Origin: Phyllobacterium pellucidum | GTDB taxonomy: Bacteria > Pseudomonadota > Alphaproteobacteria > Rhizobiales > Rhizobiaceae | DNA length: 64,000 nucleotides | Reading direction: 5' to 3' | Assembly: GCF_013327855.1 (NCBI RefSeq) | Contig: NZ_JABUMX010000003.1 | Coordinates: forward strand, 62,001 to 126,000 | Shown here: positions 56,445 through 64,000 of the stretch, one piece after another | How positions within the stretch are numbered: the first letter of the stretch is position 1 | Layout of the letters: the number at the start of each line of letters is the position of its first letter | Made by a program: the position numbers and the translations under genes | Notes under the pieces: generated by a model | Seen by the model: the letters and a program-made list of their open reading frames with translations, nothing else | Database searches by the model: none | What the model was told of the DNA's origin: nothing

Positions 56445-57083
56445 TCATACGATGACGTTGAGGATGTTCTGTTCCACCCTGTCCATGACCCATTTGCGCT
56501 CGTCGCCCCAGGAGTGGCGGCGCCAGCCTTCCCAGCTGAACCCGCAAAGGACGATCTTCCATTCCGCCGGGTCATAATGTTGGAGGATATAGGTCAGGCC
56601 GAAATAGCCGGTACTCGGGAACACCTCCCGGCGCGCAGTTTCGGGAATACCGAGCGCAGCACAGCCATCCTTGTAAAACCGGGGGGGCAGGATCAAGACC
56701 GATTTGCCCGCAGCGCCGAAAGCGTCGATTGCCTGCAACGTCCAGTCACCGCGCCGGCCCTTGAGCCGCGAGAGGAGATGCGGCTGGCGGAAATATTCGG
56801 CGATGATCTGCGGGTGATAGGCAAAAATGACTTCGGTCGCGCCTTGGACGATCGGAGAGCCGAAATAGTTCGGATCGGTCAGGCGGCGCTGCATCGGCTT
56901 GCCGGAATTGCACACGAACAGAATGTTAGTCTTGACCCCCGACATGCCCTTCGATGATTTGGGCTCGTTGAAGCGGACAACACAATCTGCACGATCGACA
57001 TCCTCGGAGAGGTTGTCCTTGATCGGACCGTTACCGACGATGAACATCGTCTTGCGTTCGCTGTGATGGGGAATGGAAGACAT
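56445..57083 (-). CDS. GT29 (sialyltransferase-like) family protein
   Basis: The product has 212 residues from ATG 57083; a start at 57047 (MFIVGNG) is possible, while the frame to 57302 is rejected. MFIVGNGPIKDN followed by DRADCVVRFNEPKSSKGMSGVKTNILFVCNSGK resembles the sialylmotif-L region of family GT29, and VFPSTGYFGLTYIL resembles the small motif S. Bacterial proteins of this family are known from Rhizobiales and other groups, but the sugar donor is not established. No signal or membrane anchor is seen. It is paired with the GT8-like gene downstream. Confidence 0.72.
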   Translation of the reverse strand: MSSIPHHSERKTMFIVGNGPIKDNLSEDVDRADCVVRFNEPKSSKGMSGVKTNILFVCNSGKPMQRRLTDPNYFGSPIVQGATEVIFAYHPQIIAEYFRQPHLLSRLKGRRGDWTLQAIDAFGAAGKSVLILPPRFYKDGCAALGIPETARREVFPSTGYFGLTYILQHYDPAEWKIVLCGFSWEGWRRHSWGDERKWVMDRVEQNILNVIV

Positions 57084-57261
57084 TAATGGTTTCGTGTTGC
57101 TCGTCCGAGGGTGAACGACCCGATTGATGAAGCTGATCGCCAGCCTCGCATGGACATCCGTTGTACGACTAATGTACGGGGAACTCTCGCAAGTCAACAT
57201 GGTGTAGTTGAATGCACTAGTCCACATATCACACTGCGTGCAACATTTCTGAAGGAATTCA

Positions 57262-58488
57262 ATGGCGAACGAACTTCCAAGCAGAAAGGCCGTCGCAATC
57301 ATCGGTGGCGGACCGGCCGGACTGATGGCCGCAGAACTTCTGTCCGCATCGGGGGGCTATACTGTCACCGTCTACGACAGCATGCCGACCTTTGGCCGCA
57401 AATTTCTCCTTGCCGGAAAATCCGGGCTCAACATCACGCATTCCGAAGCCTACGCCCGATTTGCCGGGCGATTCGGCGCTGCCTCAGGTCACCTGCGCGC
57501 GGCGCTCGATACGTTTACGCCGGACGATGTCCGCCATTGGGCGGCCGGACTTGGCACTGAGACCTTCGTTGGCTCGTCGGGCCGCGTCTTTCCCAAGGTC
57601 ATGAAAGCCTCGCCTTTGCTGCGCGCCTGGCTTGCCCGGTTGCAACAGCGTGGCGTGGTGCTCAAGTCGCGTCATCGCTGGACAGGCTTTGCCGAAGGCG
57701 GCTACGCATTCGAAACGCCTGAGGGCCCAACGATCATCCACAGCGATGCGACGCTGCTGGCGCTTGGCGGCGCGAGCTGGCCGAAACTTGGCTCTGACGG
57801 ACGCTGGCAGCCGTTGCTTGCGGCTACGGGCGTGCCGCTGGCTGGCCTTCGTCCGGCAAATTGCGGCTTCGACCTCGCCTGGGATGAGGGATTTCGCGAT
57901 CGATTCGCAGGCGTACCGGTGAAGTCGGTCACGGCAACATCGGATGCAGGCTCCTTGCCCGGCGAATTCGTGATCAGCACCCATGGCATCGAGGGAAGCC
58001 TGGTTTACGCCCATTCCGCCGCACTGCGCGACCGGCTTCAACGTGAGGGGCGGGCAGAACTGGCGCTCGATCTTGCGCCCGGACGCAGTGAGGAGCGGCT
58101 TGCCCGCGACCTTGCGCGCCAGGATAACAAGGCAAGTTTCAGCAATCGCCTGCGCAAGGGCGCCGGCATTGACGGCGTAAAGTCGGCACTCCTCAGGGCC
58201 TATGCAAGTCCGGCCGATCTTGCCCACCCGCTGCGTCTCGCCGCAAGCATAAAGAGCTTGAAACTGCCGCTGCTTCGGCCGCGTCCCATCGCCGAAGCCA
58301 TCTCCTCGGTCGGCGGCATAAAATGGGAGGGCCTCGACGACAATTACATGCTCAAGTCGATCCCGGGCGTCTTTGCCGCCGGAGAGATGCTGGATTGGGA
58401 GGCTCCGACAGGCGGTTATCTCCTCACCGCCTGCTTTGCCACGGGGCGCGCCGCGGCGCACGGCATGGCGGCATTTCTGGACAATTGA
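57262..58488 (+). CDS. HI0933-family FAD-dependent oxidoreductase
   Basis: The 408-residue flavoprotein has VAIIGGGPAGLMAAELLSASGGYTVTVYDSMPTFGRKFLLAGKSGLNITHSE (Rossmann FAD motif and the HI0933-type GRKFLLAGKSGLN loop) and DATLLALGGASWPKLGSDG. The C-terminal ISSVGGIKWEGLDDNYMLKSIPGVFAAGEMLDWEAPTGGYLLTACFATGRAA is the second FAD-binding part. The start has AAGGA. The substrate is unknown; some relatives act on nucleotides or aminoquinones. It is divergent from the GT29-like gene. Confidence 0.9.
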   Translation: MANELPSRKAVAIIGGGPAGLMAAELLSASGGYTVTVYDSMPTFGRKFLLAGKSGLNITHSEAYARFAGRFGAASGHLRAALDTFTPDDVRHWAAGLGTETFVGSSGRVFPKVMKASPLLRAWLARLQQRGVVLKSRHRWTGFAEGGYAFETPEGPTIIHSDATLLALGGASWPKLGSDGRWQPLLAATGVPLAGLRPANCGFDLAWDEGFRDRFAGVPVKSVTATSDAGSLPGEFVISTHGIEGSLVYAHSAALRDRLQREGRAELALDLAPGRSEERLARDLARQDNKASFSNRLRKGAGIDGVKSALLRAYASPADLAHPLRLAASIKSLKLPLLRPRPIAEAISSVGGIKWEGLDDNYMLKSIPGVFAAGEMLDWEAPTGGYLLTACFATGRAAAHGMAAFLDN

Positions 58489-58576
58489 AAAACGCCGCTT
58501 GGCGATGATTTTTCAGCATATTCCGTCGGTTTGATGTACTCTCCTGAAGGGGGGAAATATCGGTTGGGAGGCTGAT

Positions 58577-59290
58577 ATGGACGACCTTCGAGATGCCGCA
58601 GCCGGCGGGGAGACACGATGGACGGCGCCGCCGCTGCCGGCAACGTCAGCTGAATACATTACCGTTGTCGCCCACTATCACCGCGCGGAAATGGGCCGCA
58701 TGGCAGGTTGGCGCGACCGGATAGACCGAACAACCAACTGGGCCATCACCGGCGTTGCGGCAATGCTTTCGCTCTCCCTCTCAACGCCGACATCCCACCA
58801 TGGCGTCCTGATCTTCGCCATGATCCTGGTACAGCTCCTGCTCCTGATCGAGGCCCGTCGATACCGCTTTTTCGATGTTTATCGTGGCCGCGTTCGCAAG
58901 CTCGAAAAGCACTATTTCGCTCAGATCCTCGATCCGATGCCAGATCCGGACACGAAATGGGGCCATCTGATCGGCGAGGATTTGCGCAGACCGAAATTCA
59001 TGATCTCTACCAGGGCAGCAATGTCGCGGCGGCTGCGCCGCAACTATATCTGGATGTTCCTCGTCCTCCTCCTCGCCTGGGTATTGAAAATATCTACGCC
59101 GAAACTGCAGGATGGCGGGGCGGTACATGATGTGGCCGGGTCGCTGGCCGAAATCGTCCGCAACGCCACCTTTGGACCGCTCCCCGGCTGGCTCGTGGTG
59201 GCCGGCGTGGTGATGTTCTATGTGTGGCTCGGCTATCTCGCGCTGCTGACCGACCCGGACGAAAAAGAGCACGGCGAAGTCCACGTCTGA
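58577..59290 (+). CDS. DUF2270 membrane protein
   Basis: The product has 237 residues from ATG 58577 with GGGAGG. It has four hydrophobic segments (two near residues 55-90, one near 160-175, one near 205-225) separated by basic stretches such as RRYRFFDVYRGRVRKLEKHYF. VVAHYHRAEMGRMAGWRDRIDRTTNWAITG is the DUF2270 opening. It probably sits in the inner membrane; function is unknown. It follows the flavoprotein gene after 88 bases. Confidence 0.88.
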   Translation: MDDLRDAAAGGETRWTAPPLPATSAEYITVVAHYHRAEMGRMAGWRDRIDRTTNWAITGVAAMLSLSLSTPTSHHGVLIFAMILVQLLLLIEARRYRFFDVYRGRVRKLEKHYFAQILDPMPDPDTKWGHLIGEDLRRPKFMISTRAAMSRRLRRNYIWMFLVLLLAWVLKISTPKLQDGGAVHDVAGSLAEIVRNATFGPLPGWLVVAGVVMFYVWLGYLALLTDPDEKEHGEVHV

Positions 59291-59325
59291 GGGACGGGAG
59301 TCTATAAACGTTGGTGCCAGAGAAG

Positions 59326-59400
59326 TGGTACGCCCAAGGGGAATCGAACCCCTGTTTGCGCCGTGAGAGGGCGCCGTCCTGACCGCTAGACGATGGGCGC
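59326..59400 (-). tRNA. tRNA-Glu (anticodon CTC)
   Basis: On the minus strand a 75-base cloverleaf is seen: acceptor GCGCCCA with TGGGCGT, D-arm GTCTAGCGGTCAGGAC, anticodon stem GCGCC/GGCGC with loop CTCTCAC (CTC at 59365-59367), T-arm GGTTCGATTCC and an encoded CCA at the 3' end. It reads GAG codons. Confidence 0.95.
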
Positions 59401-59484
59401 TTAGCGAGTTGCTTCTGGCGGTATAATCAAGCCGGCGCCAAAGTGCAATAATGATTTGTTACTGTCTTAATCCGACTGGCTGCC

Positions 59485-59883
59485 CTACTTCCCGGGAGCT
59501 TCGCCAATGCGCGCCACGACGCGCTTCGTTGCAACATCATACACCAGAATCTGCCGCGTCCCGTCGGCGAGCCGCGTTTCCAGCGAAAGCGAATTGTTCG
59601 ACAGATTGTGGGAAAGAATGCGCGTGCCGGGATCGAGAGTGATCGATTCGCCGGCCAATGCCTCGCCCATAGGCTCCCCCGGGACCCTCTGGTGCACCGC
59701 CGCTGCGACCTCGGGAACCGGCTGGTTAATCTTGTAGACAATCGCCGCCAGCACGGCCATAAGACCCACAACCATGATGCCGATGGATACGGCGAGCAGC
59801 CGTATCATCTTGCGGCGCACCCGCTCCATCGCCGGATCGAGCGGCTGTTCTTCCGCATCGAGTTCTTGGTTGATTTGAGCCAT
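59485..59883 (-). CDS. Small single-pass membrane protein (DUF6476-like)
   Basis: The 132-residue protein has an acidic start (AQINQELDAEEQPLDPAMERVRRKMIRLL), one hydrophobic helix (SIGIMVVGLMAVLAAIVYKI, about residues 33-52) and a C-terminal domain with LSNNSLSLETRLADGTRQILVYDVATKRVVARI. The layout and position opposite rluD match a DUF6476-type protein of Rhizobiales, as far as memory goes. Function is unknown. It is divergent from rluD. Confidence 0.7.
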   Translation of the reverse strand: MAQINQELDAEEQPLDPAMERVRRKMIRLLAVSIGIMVVGLMAVLAAIVYKINQPVPEVAAAVHQRVPGEPMGEALAGESITLDPGTRILSHNLSNNSLSLETRLADGTRQILVYDVATKRVVARIGEAPGK

Positions 59884-59937
59884 TAAGGCATCTCCGAGGT
59901 TTCGAAACCAAGCCTCTGTAACGAAGGGACGCGGTCT

Positions 59938-60942
59938 TTGAAAGAGTTAATTACCGATAGCGAAGCGGCTGGCAAGCGGCTGGATGCCTGGCTTTCAGCA
60001 CAATTGGCGCCCGATCTGTCGCGCAATCGCATCCAGTCGCTCATCGGCGAAGGCCAGGTCAGCATTGATGGCAAGATTATCCGCGAAGCCAAGCACAAGC
60101 TGCGCGAAGGCGCGAGCATCGCGATTGCCGTCCCCGAACCCGAGGATGCAACGCCGCAGGGGGAGGAAATCGCCCTCGATATTCTTTACGAGGATAGCGA
60201 TCTTATCGTCATCAACAAGCCAGCTGGCCTCGTCGTCCATCCCGGCAACGGCAATTGGAGCGGCACGCTCGTCAATGCGCTGATCCACCACTGCGGCGAT
60301 ACATTATCGGGCATTGGCGGGGTAAAGCGTCCCGGCATCGTCCATCGTCTCGACAAGGAAACCAGCGGCGTCATGGTCGTTGCGAAGAACGATCTCGCGC
60401 ATCGCCATCTCAGCGCCCAGTTTGCCGACCATGGGCGGACGGGCGATCTGGAACGCGCTTATCTCGCGATCGTTTGGGGTACACCCGATCGCAAGACCGG
60501 GACCGTCGACGCACCCCTCGGCCGATCTCACCGCGACCGCACCAAGCAGGCCGTGGTACATGAGGAGCGCGACGACGCGCGCCACGCCGTCACCCATTTC
60601 GAGGTCATGGAGAAATTCGGCGCGAAGGACGATGCTACCGCCCTTGCTGCCTTGATCGAATGCCGGCTCGAGACCGGGCGCACGCATCAGATCCGCGTAC
60701 ACATGGCGCATATCGGCCATCCCCTCGTTGGGGATCTCGACTATGGCAGCGCCTATAAGACCAAGGCGAACAAATTGGCCGAACCGCTTCAGGGCATCGT
60801 CAAGAGCTTTACGCGCCAGGCCCTCCACGCGCAGCTTCTCGCCTTTGAACATCCTTCGACAGGCGAGATCATGCACTTCGAAGCGCCCGTGCCAGCGGAT
60901 ATGGCCGAGTTACTTGACGCCTTCCGCACAACTGCGCTTTAA
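59938..60942 (+). CDS. rluD: Ribosomal large subunit pseudouridine synthase (RluD type)
   Basis: The product has 334 residues from a TTG start at 59938, with AAGGGA 8 bases upstream. An N-terminal S4 domain (KRLDAWLSAQLAPDLSRNRIQSLIGEGQVSIDGKIIREAKHKL) is followed by the catalytic domain with HRLDKETSG (residues 136-144, D139 is the nucleophile) and RLETGRTHQIRVHMAHIGHPLVGDLDYG. It modifies uridines in helix 69 of 23S rRNA. It is upstream of rpoH with a 228-base gap. Confidence 0.93.
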   Translation: MKELITDSEAAGKRLDAWLSAQLAPDLSRNRIQSLIGEGQVSIDGKIIREAKHKLREGASIAIAVPEPEDATPQGEEIALDILYEDSDLIVINKPAGLVVHPGNGNWSGTLVNALIHHCGDTLSGIGGVKRPGIVHRLDKETSGVMVVAKNDLAHRHLSAQFADHGRTGDLERAYLAIVWGTPDRKTGTVDAPLGRSHRDRTKQAVVHEERDDARHAVTHFEVMEKFGAKDDATALAALIECRLETGRTHQIRVHMAHIGHPLVGDLDYGSAYKTKANKLAEPLQGIVKSFTRQALHAQLLAFEHPSTGEIMHFEAPVPADMAELLDAFRTTAL

Positions 60943-61170
60943 TAAGCGGCGGAACATTCTTTGCCATGCCACGTTCTAGCGAACGCCCCCAAACATGACT
61001 CTATTGTTCACGTTTATGTGACAGCTTGTTTCGTCGCTTAATAGATCGTGATTTTGACAAAATAGTACCTATATGTTGATGGCACGAATCCGCCAGCGCC
61101 AATTTGTGGGTGGCCGGATGTTGCGGACCTGCCGATAATGGGGGTCCATTTCAAATGAGGAGGGTGCCCT

Positions 61171-62079
61171 GTGGCCCAAAATCTTCCTAGTGTTCTCGGC
61201 GGGGATGGTGGACTGACCCGCTACCTTGAAGAAATCCGACGCTTTCCGATGCTCGAACCGCAAGAAGAGTACATGCTCGCCAAGCGGTATCTTGAGCATT
61301 CCGATCCGAAGGCGGCACACAAGCTCGTTACCAGCCATCTGCGTCTCGTCGCCAAGATTGCGATGGGTTATCGCGGCTATGGCCTGCCGATCGGTGAAGT
61401 CATTTCCGAAGGCAATGTCGGCCTGATGCAGGCCGTGAAGCGTTTCGAACCGGAGCGCGGTTTCCGCCTTGCAACCTATGCGATGTGGTGGATCAAGGCC
61501 TCGATCCAGGAATATGTCCTGCGCTCGTGGAGCCTGGTAAAGATGGGCACGACCGCCAACCAGAAGCGCCTGTTCTTCAACCTGCGCAAGGTGAAGAGCA
61601 AGATTCAGGCGCTCGATGATGGCGATTTGAACCCGGAACAGGTCAAGGAGATCGCAACGCGGCTCAGCGTGTCGGAAGACGAGGTCATTTCGATGAACCG
61701 ACGCCTTTCCGGCGATGCTTCGCTCAATGCGCCGATCCGCTCGGCCGACGGCGAGGCAGGCGGCGACTGGCAGGACTGGCTGGTGGACGACCACGACAGT
61801 GCCGAGGACATGCTGATCGAGCAGGACGAGCTCGAAAGCCGGCGCGAAATGCTGTCCGGTGCGATGTCGTCGCTCAATGACCGCGAGCGCCGCATCTTCC
61901 AGGCGCGGCGCCTTGCAGATGATCCCGTTACGCTCGAGGACCTCTCGACCGAATTCGGCATCAGCCGCGAGCGTGTACGCCAGATCGAGGTCCGTGCTTT
62001 CGAAAAGGTACAGGATGCGGTCAAGGCAGCCGCCATCAAGCAGCAGAAGGCGCTCGTCTCGATGAGTGACAGCCGCTAG
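61171..62079 (+). CDS. rpoH: RNA polymerase heat-shock sigma factor RpoH
   Basis: The product has 302 residues from a GTG start at 61171 with GAGGAGG 7 bases upstream. Region 2 is HLRLVAKIAMGYRGYGLPIGEVISEGNVGLMQAVKRFEPERGFRLATYAMWWIKASIQEYVLRSWSLVK, with the RpoH box QKRLFFNLRK. Region 4 is LSTEFGISRERVRQIEVRAFEKV. It directs transcription of heat-shock genes; in alphaproteobacteria it is also tied to CcsR-type sRNA expression. TTGACA at 61054-61059 may belong to its promoter, but the -10 is unclear. Confidence 0.95.
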   Translation: MAQNLPSVLGGDGGLTRYLEEIRRFPMLEPQEEYMLAKRYLEHSDPKAAHKLVTSHLRLVAKIAMGYRGYGLPIGEVISEGNVGLMQAVKRFEPERGFRLATYAMWWIKASIQEYVLRSWSLVKMGTTANQKRLFFNLRKVKSKIQALDDGDLNPEQVKEIATRLSVSEDEVISMNRRLSGDASLNAPIRSADGEAGGDWQDWLVDDHDSAEDMLIEQDELESRREMLSGAMSSLNDRERRIFQARRLADDPVTLEDLSTEFGISRERVRQIEVRAFEKVQDAVKAAAIKQQKALVSMSDSR

Positions 62080-62098
62080 TCTCCCCGAGCTGAATGCA

Positions 62099-62125
62099 AA
62101 AAAGGCCGCTTCAAGCGGCCTTTTT
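62099..62125 (+). terminator. rpoH terminator
   Basis: AAAAAGGCCGCT pairs with AGCGGCCTTTTT around a 3-base loop, ending in T residues, 19 bases after the rpoH stop. It may also act on the convergent gene. Confidence 0.9.
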
Positions 62126-62147
62126 CATATCATCACGCGTCGTAATC

Positions 62148-63827
62148 CTAACCGCCGGCCTTGTCTGCCCAGGATTTCAGGACGTCGTTGAAAACCTTCT
62201 CGCCGGGCAGACCCTTTTCGAGCGTGATCAGCGCCCGGCGTCCGGTCTTGTAGGCAATCGGAATATCGATCCACGATTGGCGGCCCATCAGTGCCATGTT
62301 GGTATCGACCGCCGTCTTGGCGTCGTTCATCGCAATGATGAAGAAATTGTCAGCGATCTTCGCCGGTATGGCGACGAGCGGGCTGCCCGGCGCCTGTTCC
62401 GTATCCTTGAAGGTCATTCGCGAGACATTTTCGATCGACCCGCCGGGGAAGCCCTCAGGAACCGTAAAGATCATCTCGACCAGATGGCTCGCGGGCAAGG
62501 TCTTGTCGCCATTGCGCCGAATGATCATGCGCAGGTTTATGCCTCGGCCAGGAATGGTGACCTCAGCCTTGATCGCAGGTTCCGGCGGCAGGTCGTTGCC
62601 GGGGGATTCCTGCACCACCGACCAGACGACCGCGCCAGCGTCGGCGGTTCCGGCTTCCTGACCGGAGCGTTCCTCATAGAAGAAGGCTTTCTGTCCGATC
62701 GGCAGGGCGGCCGGTTGCTGTGTCTGGCCCGCGGCCTGCTGTTCGGCCGGGGGTGCAGCCGGCTTTGCCGATTGGTCCGGTGTCGATGCTGCAACGGACG
62801 TTCCCTCACCGAGCGAAGGCTTGTCGTTGGCCGGGCCGGGATTGACCTCCTGCCCATCCGGCATCAGGCGCTGCGTCAGCTTCGGCTCGGGTTTGGGCTC
62901 GGTGCTATCCGGCGTTGCCGCTGGCGCAGTGGCTTGCGGCGTCGGTGCAGGCGCGGCTGGCTCAGCGGGTGTCGTGGCCGGCGCATTGTTGGCGGTTTCC
63001 GCAGGCGGCGCCTGCGGTTCGGTCTTGGAACTGGTCAGGCTGGCAAGCCAGGTCTTGGCCGCTGAAGCTTGTTCGGAAAGCTTGTCCTTGTAAACCCATC
63101 CTGCATAGCCGCCACCGGCAATGACCAGCAGAAGGCCAAGAATGGCAAGGAGCGGCACCAGCGACTTCTTCGGCGCCGAGCGCTTCAGGGGGCCGCGCGT
63201 GTACACGCCATAATCGCCCGCCCCGCGATCTTCCGCGGCGACCGTCAGATCGTTTTTGTCTTCTTCTTCCGGGCCTCGGCCAGATTTATTGCCTGCGGCA
63301 AACCCGGTCGCGGATTCTGCCAATACATCTTCGTCAGGAAGCCTTTCGTCCTCAGGCTCGCTCCGCTTGTTGATGCCGGCACCGTGACTTGTCAGAAAAT
63401 CTTCAAGCGCATCAGGCTGCGAACCTATCTTTGTGAAGCCCGGCGTCACGCTTGGCGCGGGCTTCGGAGGCTCCGGCGGCGCAGGCAGGGGCTCCGGCGC
63501 TTTGATTTCAGGCTCCGGTTCCGGATCCATAATGGGCGTAAACTTGAAATGCGGCGGCGTCGATGATGGTGGCGGGGCGACCGGCTTTGCTTCCACCGGC
63601 GGTGGCGGCGCATCCTCGATGGCCGGCGTGAATTCAGACTCTACCTCGGCGATAGCGTCTTCAAGCGCACTTATCTGGCGCGCCGCCGCGGCTTCCGGCG
63701 CATTCAGCGCCGCAAGCTTCTGCTCAATCGTTGCACGAGCTTTTGCATATACACGTTGACGAAGTTCGGGCGTTGGGTCCGCGATCCCGTCAATTGTCTT
63801 CCTCAATACTGCAACGAAGTCTGCCAT
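62148..63827 (-). CDS. Large Pro/Ala-rich single-pass membrane protein of unknown function
   Basis: The 559-residue protein has an N-terminal helical part (MADFVAVLRKTIDGIADPTPELRQRVYAKARATIEQKLAAL) and a long low-complexity stretch of Pro, Glu and Ala with PEPEPEIKAPEPLPAPPEPP-like repeats. One transmembrane helix (LVPLLAILGLLLVIAGGGYAGWVY, about residues 215-240), a second Pro/Ala/Thr-rich linker and a folded C-terminal domain (about 400-559: AFFYEERSGQEAGTADAGAVVWSVV, GINLRMIIRRNGDKTLPASHLVEMIFTVPEGF, SWIDIPIAYKTGRRALITLEKGLPGEKVFNDVLKSWADKAG) follow. The topology is TolA/TonB-like. It sits between rpoH and purA as in other Rhizobiales; no function is claimed. Confidence 0.78.
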   Translation of the reverse strand: MADFVAVLRKTIDGIADPTPELRQRVYAKARATIEQKLAALNAPEAAAARQISALEDAIAEVESEFTPAIEDAPPPPVEAKPVAPPPSSTPPHFKFTPIMDPEPEPEIKAPEPLPAPPEPPKPAPSVTPGFTKIGSQPDALEDFLTSHGAGINKRSEPEDERLPDEDVLAESATGFAAGNKSGRGPEEEDKNDLTVAAEDRGAGDYGVYTRGPLKRSAPKKSLVPLLAILGLLLVIAGGGYAGWVYKDKLSEQASAAKTWLASLTSSKTEPQAPPAETANNAPATTPAEPAAPAPTPQATAPAATPDSTEPKPEPKLTQRLMPDGQEVNPGPANDKPSLGEGTSVAASTPDQSAKPAAPPAEQQAAGQTQQPAALPIGQKAFFYEERSGQEAGTADAGAVVWSVVQESPGNDLPPEPAIKAEVTIPGRGINLRMIIRRNGDKTLPASHLVEMIFTVPEGFPGGSIENVSRMTFKDTEQAPGSPLVAIPAKIADNFFIIAMNDAKTAVDTNMALMGRQSWIDIPIAYKTGRRALITLEKGLPGEKVFNDVLKSWADKAGG

Positions 63828-63874
63828 TCACCCAAACCTATGGTTTTGCTGTGAGATTCTAGGACAATCCGAGT

Positions 63875-64000
63875 CTAGTCATGAAACGGATCGGTAACAA
63901 GTATCGTGTCGTCGCGTTCGGGGCTGGTGGACAGCAAAGCGATCGGCGCGCCGATCAATTCCTCGATATAGCGCACATACTTGACTGCCTGCGCCGGAAG
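63875..64000 (-). CDS. purA: Adenylosuccinate synthetase, C-terminal end (cut by window edge)
   Basis: On the minus strand the window edge opens within a frame that ends with TAG at 63875-63877. The last 41 residues ([20 protein letters not shown], then [20 protein letters not shown]) are the conserved C-terminus of PurA, including [10 protein letters not shown]. PurA makes adenylosuccinate from IMP and aspartate with GTP. The rest of the gene lies beyond the window. Confidence 0.93.
   Translation of the reverse strand, partial: LPAQAVKYVRYIEELIGAPIALLSTSPERDDTILVTDPFHD

Overview
This 64 kb window looks like a chromosomal segment of an alphaproteobacterium of the order Hyphomicrobiales (Rhizobiales), in the Brucella/Ochrobactrum/Phyllobacterium/Mesorhizobium range. 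The evidence is the protein families (DUF2125, DUF3108, DUF2270, DUF1127, CobST-type aerobic cobalt chelation, MetX-MetW, RpoH beside purA), moderately high GC, and short or overlapping junctions such as ATGA and TAATG. No genus is claimed. There is no CRISPR array, recognisable insertion sequence or prophage. The only patch that looks unlike its surroundings lies at about 24.9-26.6 kb, next to a tRNA-Arg gene.

Layout. 0-4.3 kb: the end of ftsX, a YdcF/SanA-type membrane protein, plsC, chaC, a DUF2125 protein and a ParD/ParE-type pair whose toxin reading frame looks broken. 4.3-10.4 kb: hisC-tyrC, divergent from metX-metW, then a methyltransferase, gloB and a cupin_5 gene. 10.4-18.5 kb: an EamA transporter, a DUF3108 protein, rpmB with clear promoter and terminator signals, a queuosine-precursor-type transporter, a phytase-like secreted protein, cobT and cobS, a J-domain protein and bolA. 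18.6-24.9 kb: aroK-aroB-corC, an unannotated 53-residue membrane protein coupled to xerD, accA and tRNA-Arg(ACG).

24.9-36.1 kb is the accessory-rich part. It holds an AT-richer relic of surface-glycan genes (an RgpF-domain protein, an orphan glycosyltransferase tail and a perfect palindrome), an alcohol dehydrogenase/aldo-keto reductase/cupin cluster with a divergent LysR regulator, and a low-affinity iron permease family gene. Next comes a DUF1127 gene followed by three consecutive hairpins that each display an anti-Shine-Dalgarno CCUCC loop (a CcsR, 'cuckoo' or alpha-r14-like sRNA locus). A natural dioxygenase-hydrolase fusion with a second dioxygenase and a LysR gene (quinone detoxification type) and an HU gene complete the region.

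36-46.7 kb: a YafK/DpaA-like L,D-transpeptidase-fold lipoprotein, a TusA-like protein, a COG0523 GTPase coupled to a D,D-carboxypeptidase, an M20 amidohydrolase, tRNA-Arg(CCT), small accessory enzymes with an AraC regulator, an MscS channel and a DUF475 protein. 46.8-52.3 kb: the cobalamin genes cobL and cobG-H-I-J, with CobJ carrying a CbiG-N-like extension. 52.4-64 kb: purU, a 2-hydroxyacid dehydrogenase, an FMN 2-hydroxyacid dehydrogenase, two putative glycosyltransferases (one GT29/sialyltransferase-like), an HI0933-type flavoprotein, DUF2270, tRNA-Glu(CTC), rluD, rpoH, a large proline/alanine-rich membrane protein and the end of purA.

Most of the window is ordinary core genome. The strongest regulatory signal is the DUF1127/anti-SD hairpin locus at 31.59-31.87 kb. 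All assignments come from reading sequence and motifs; no database search was run.
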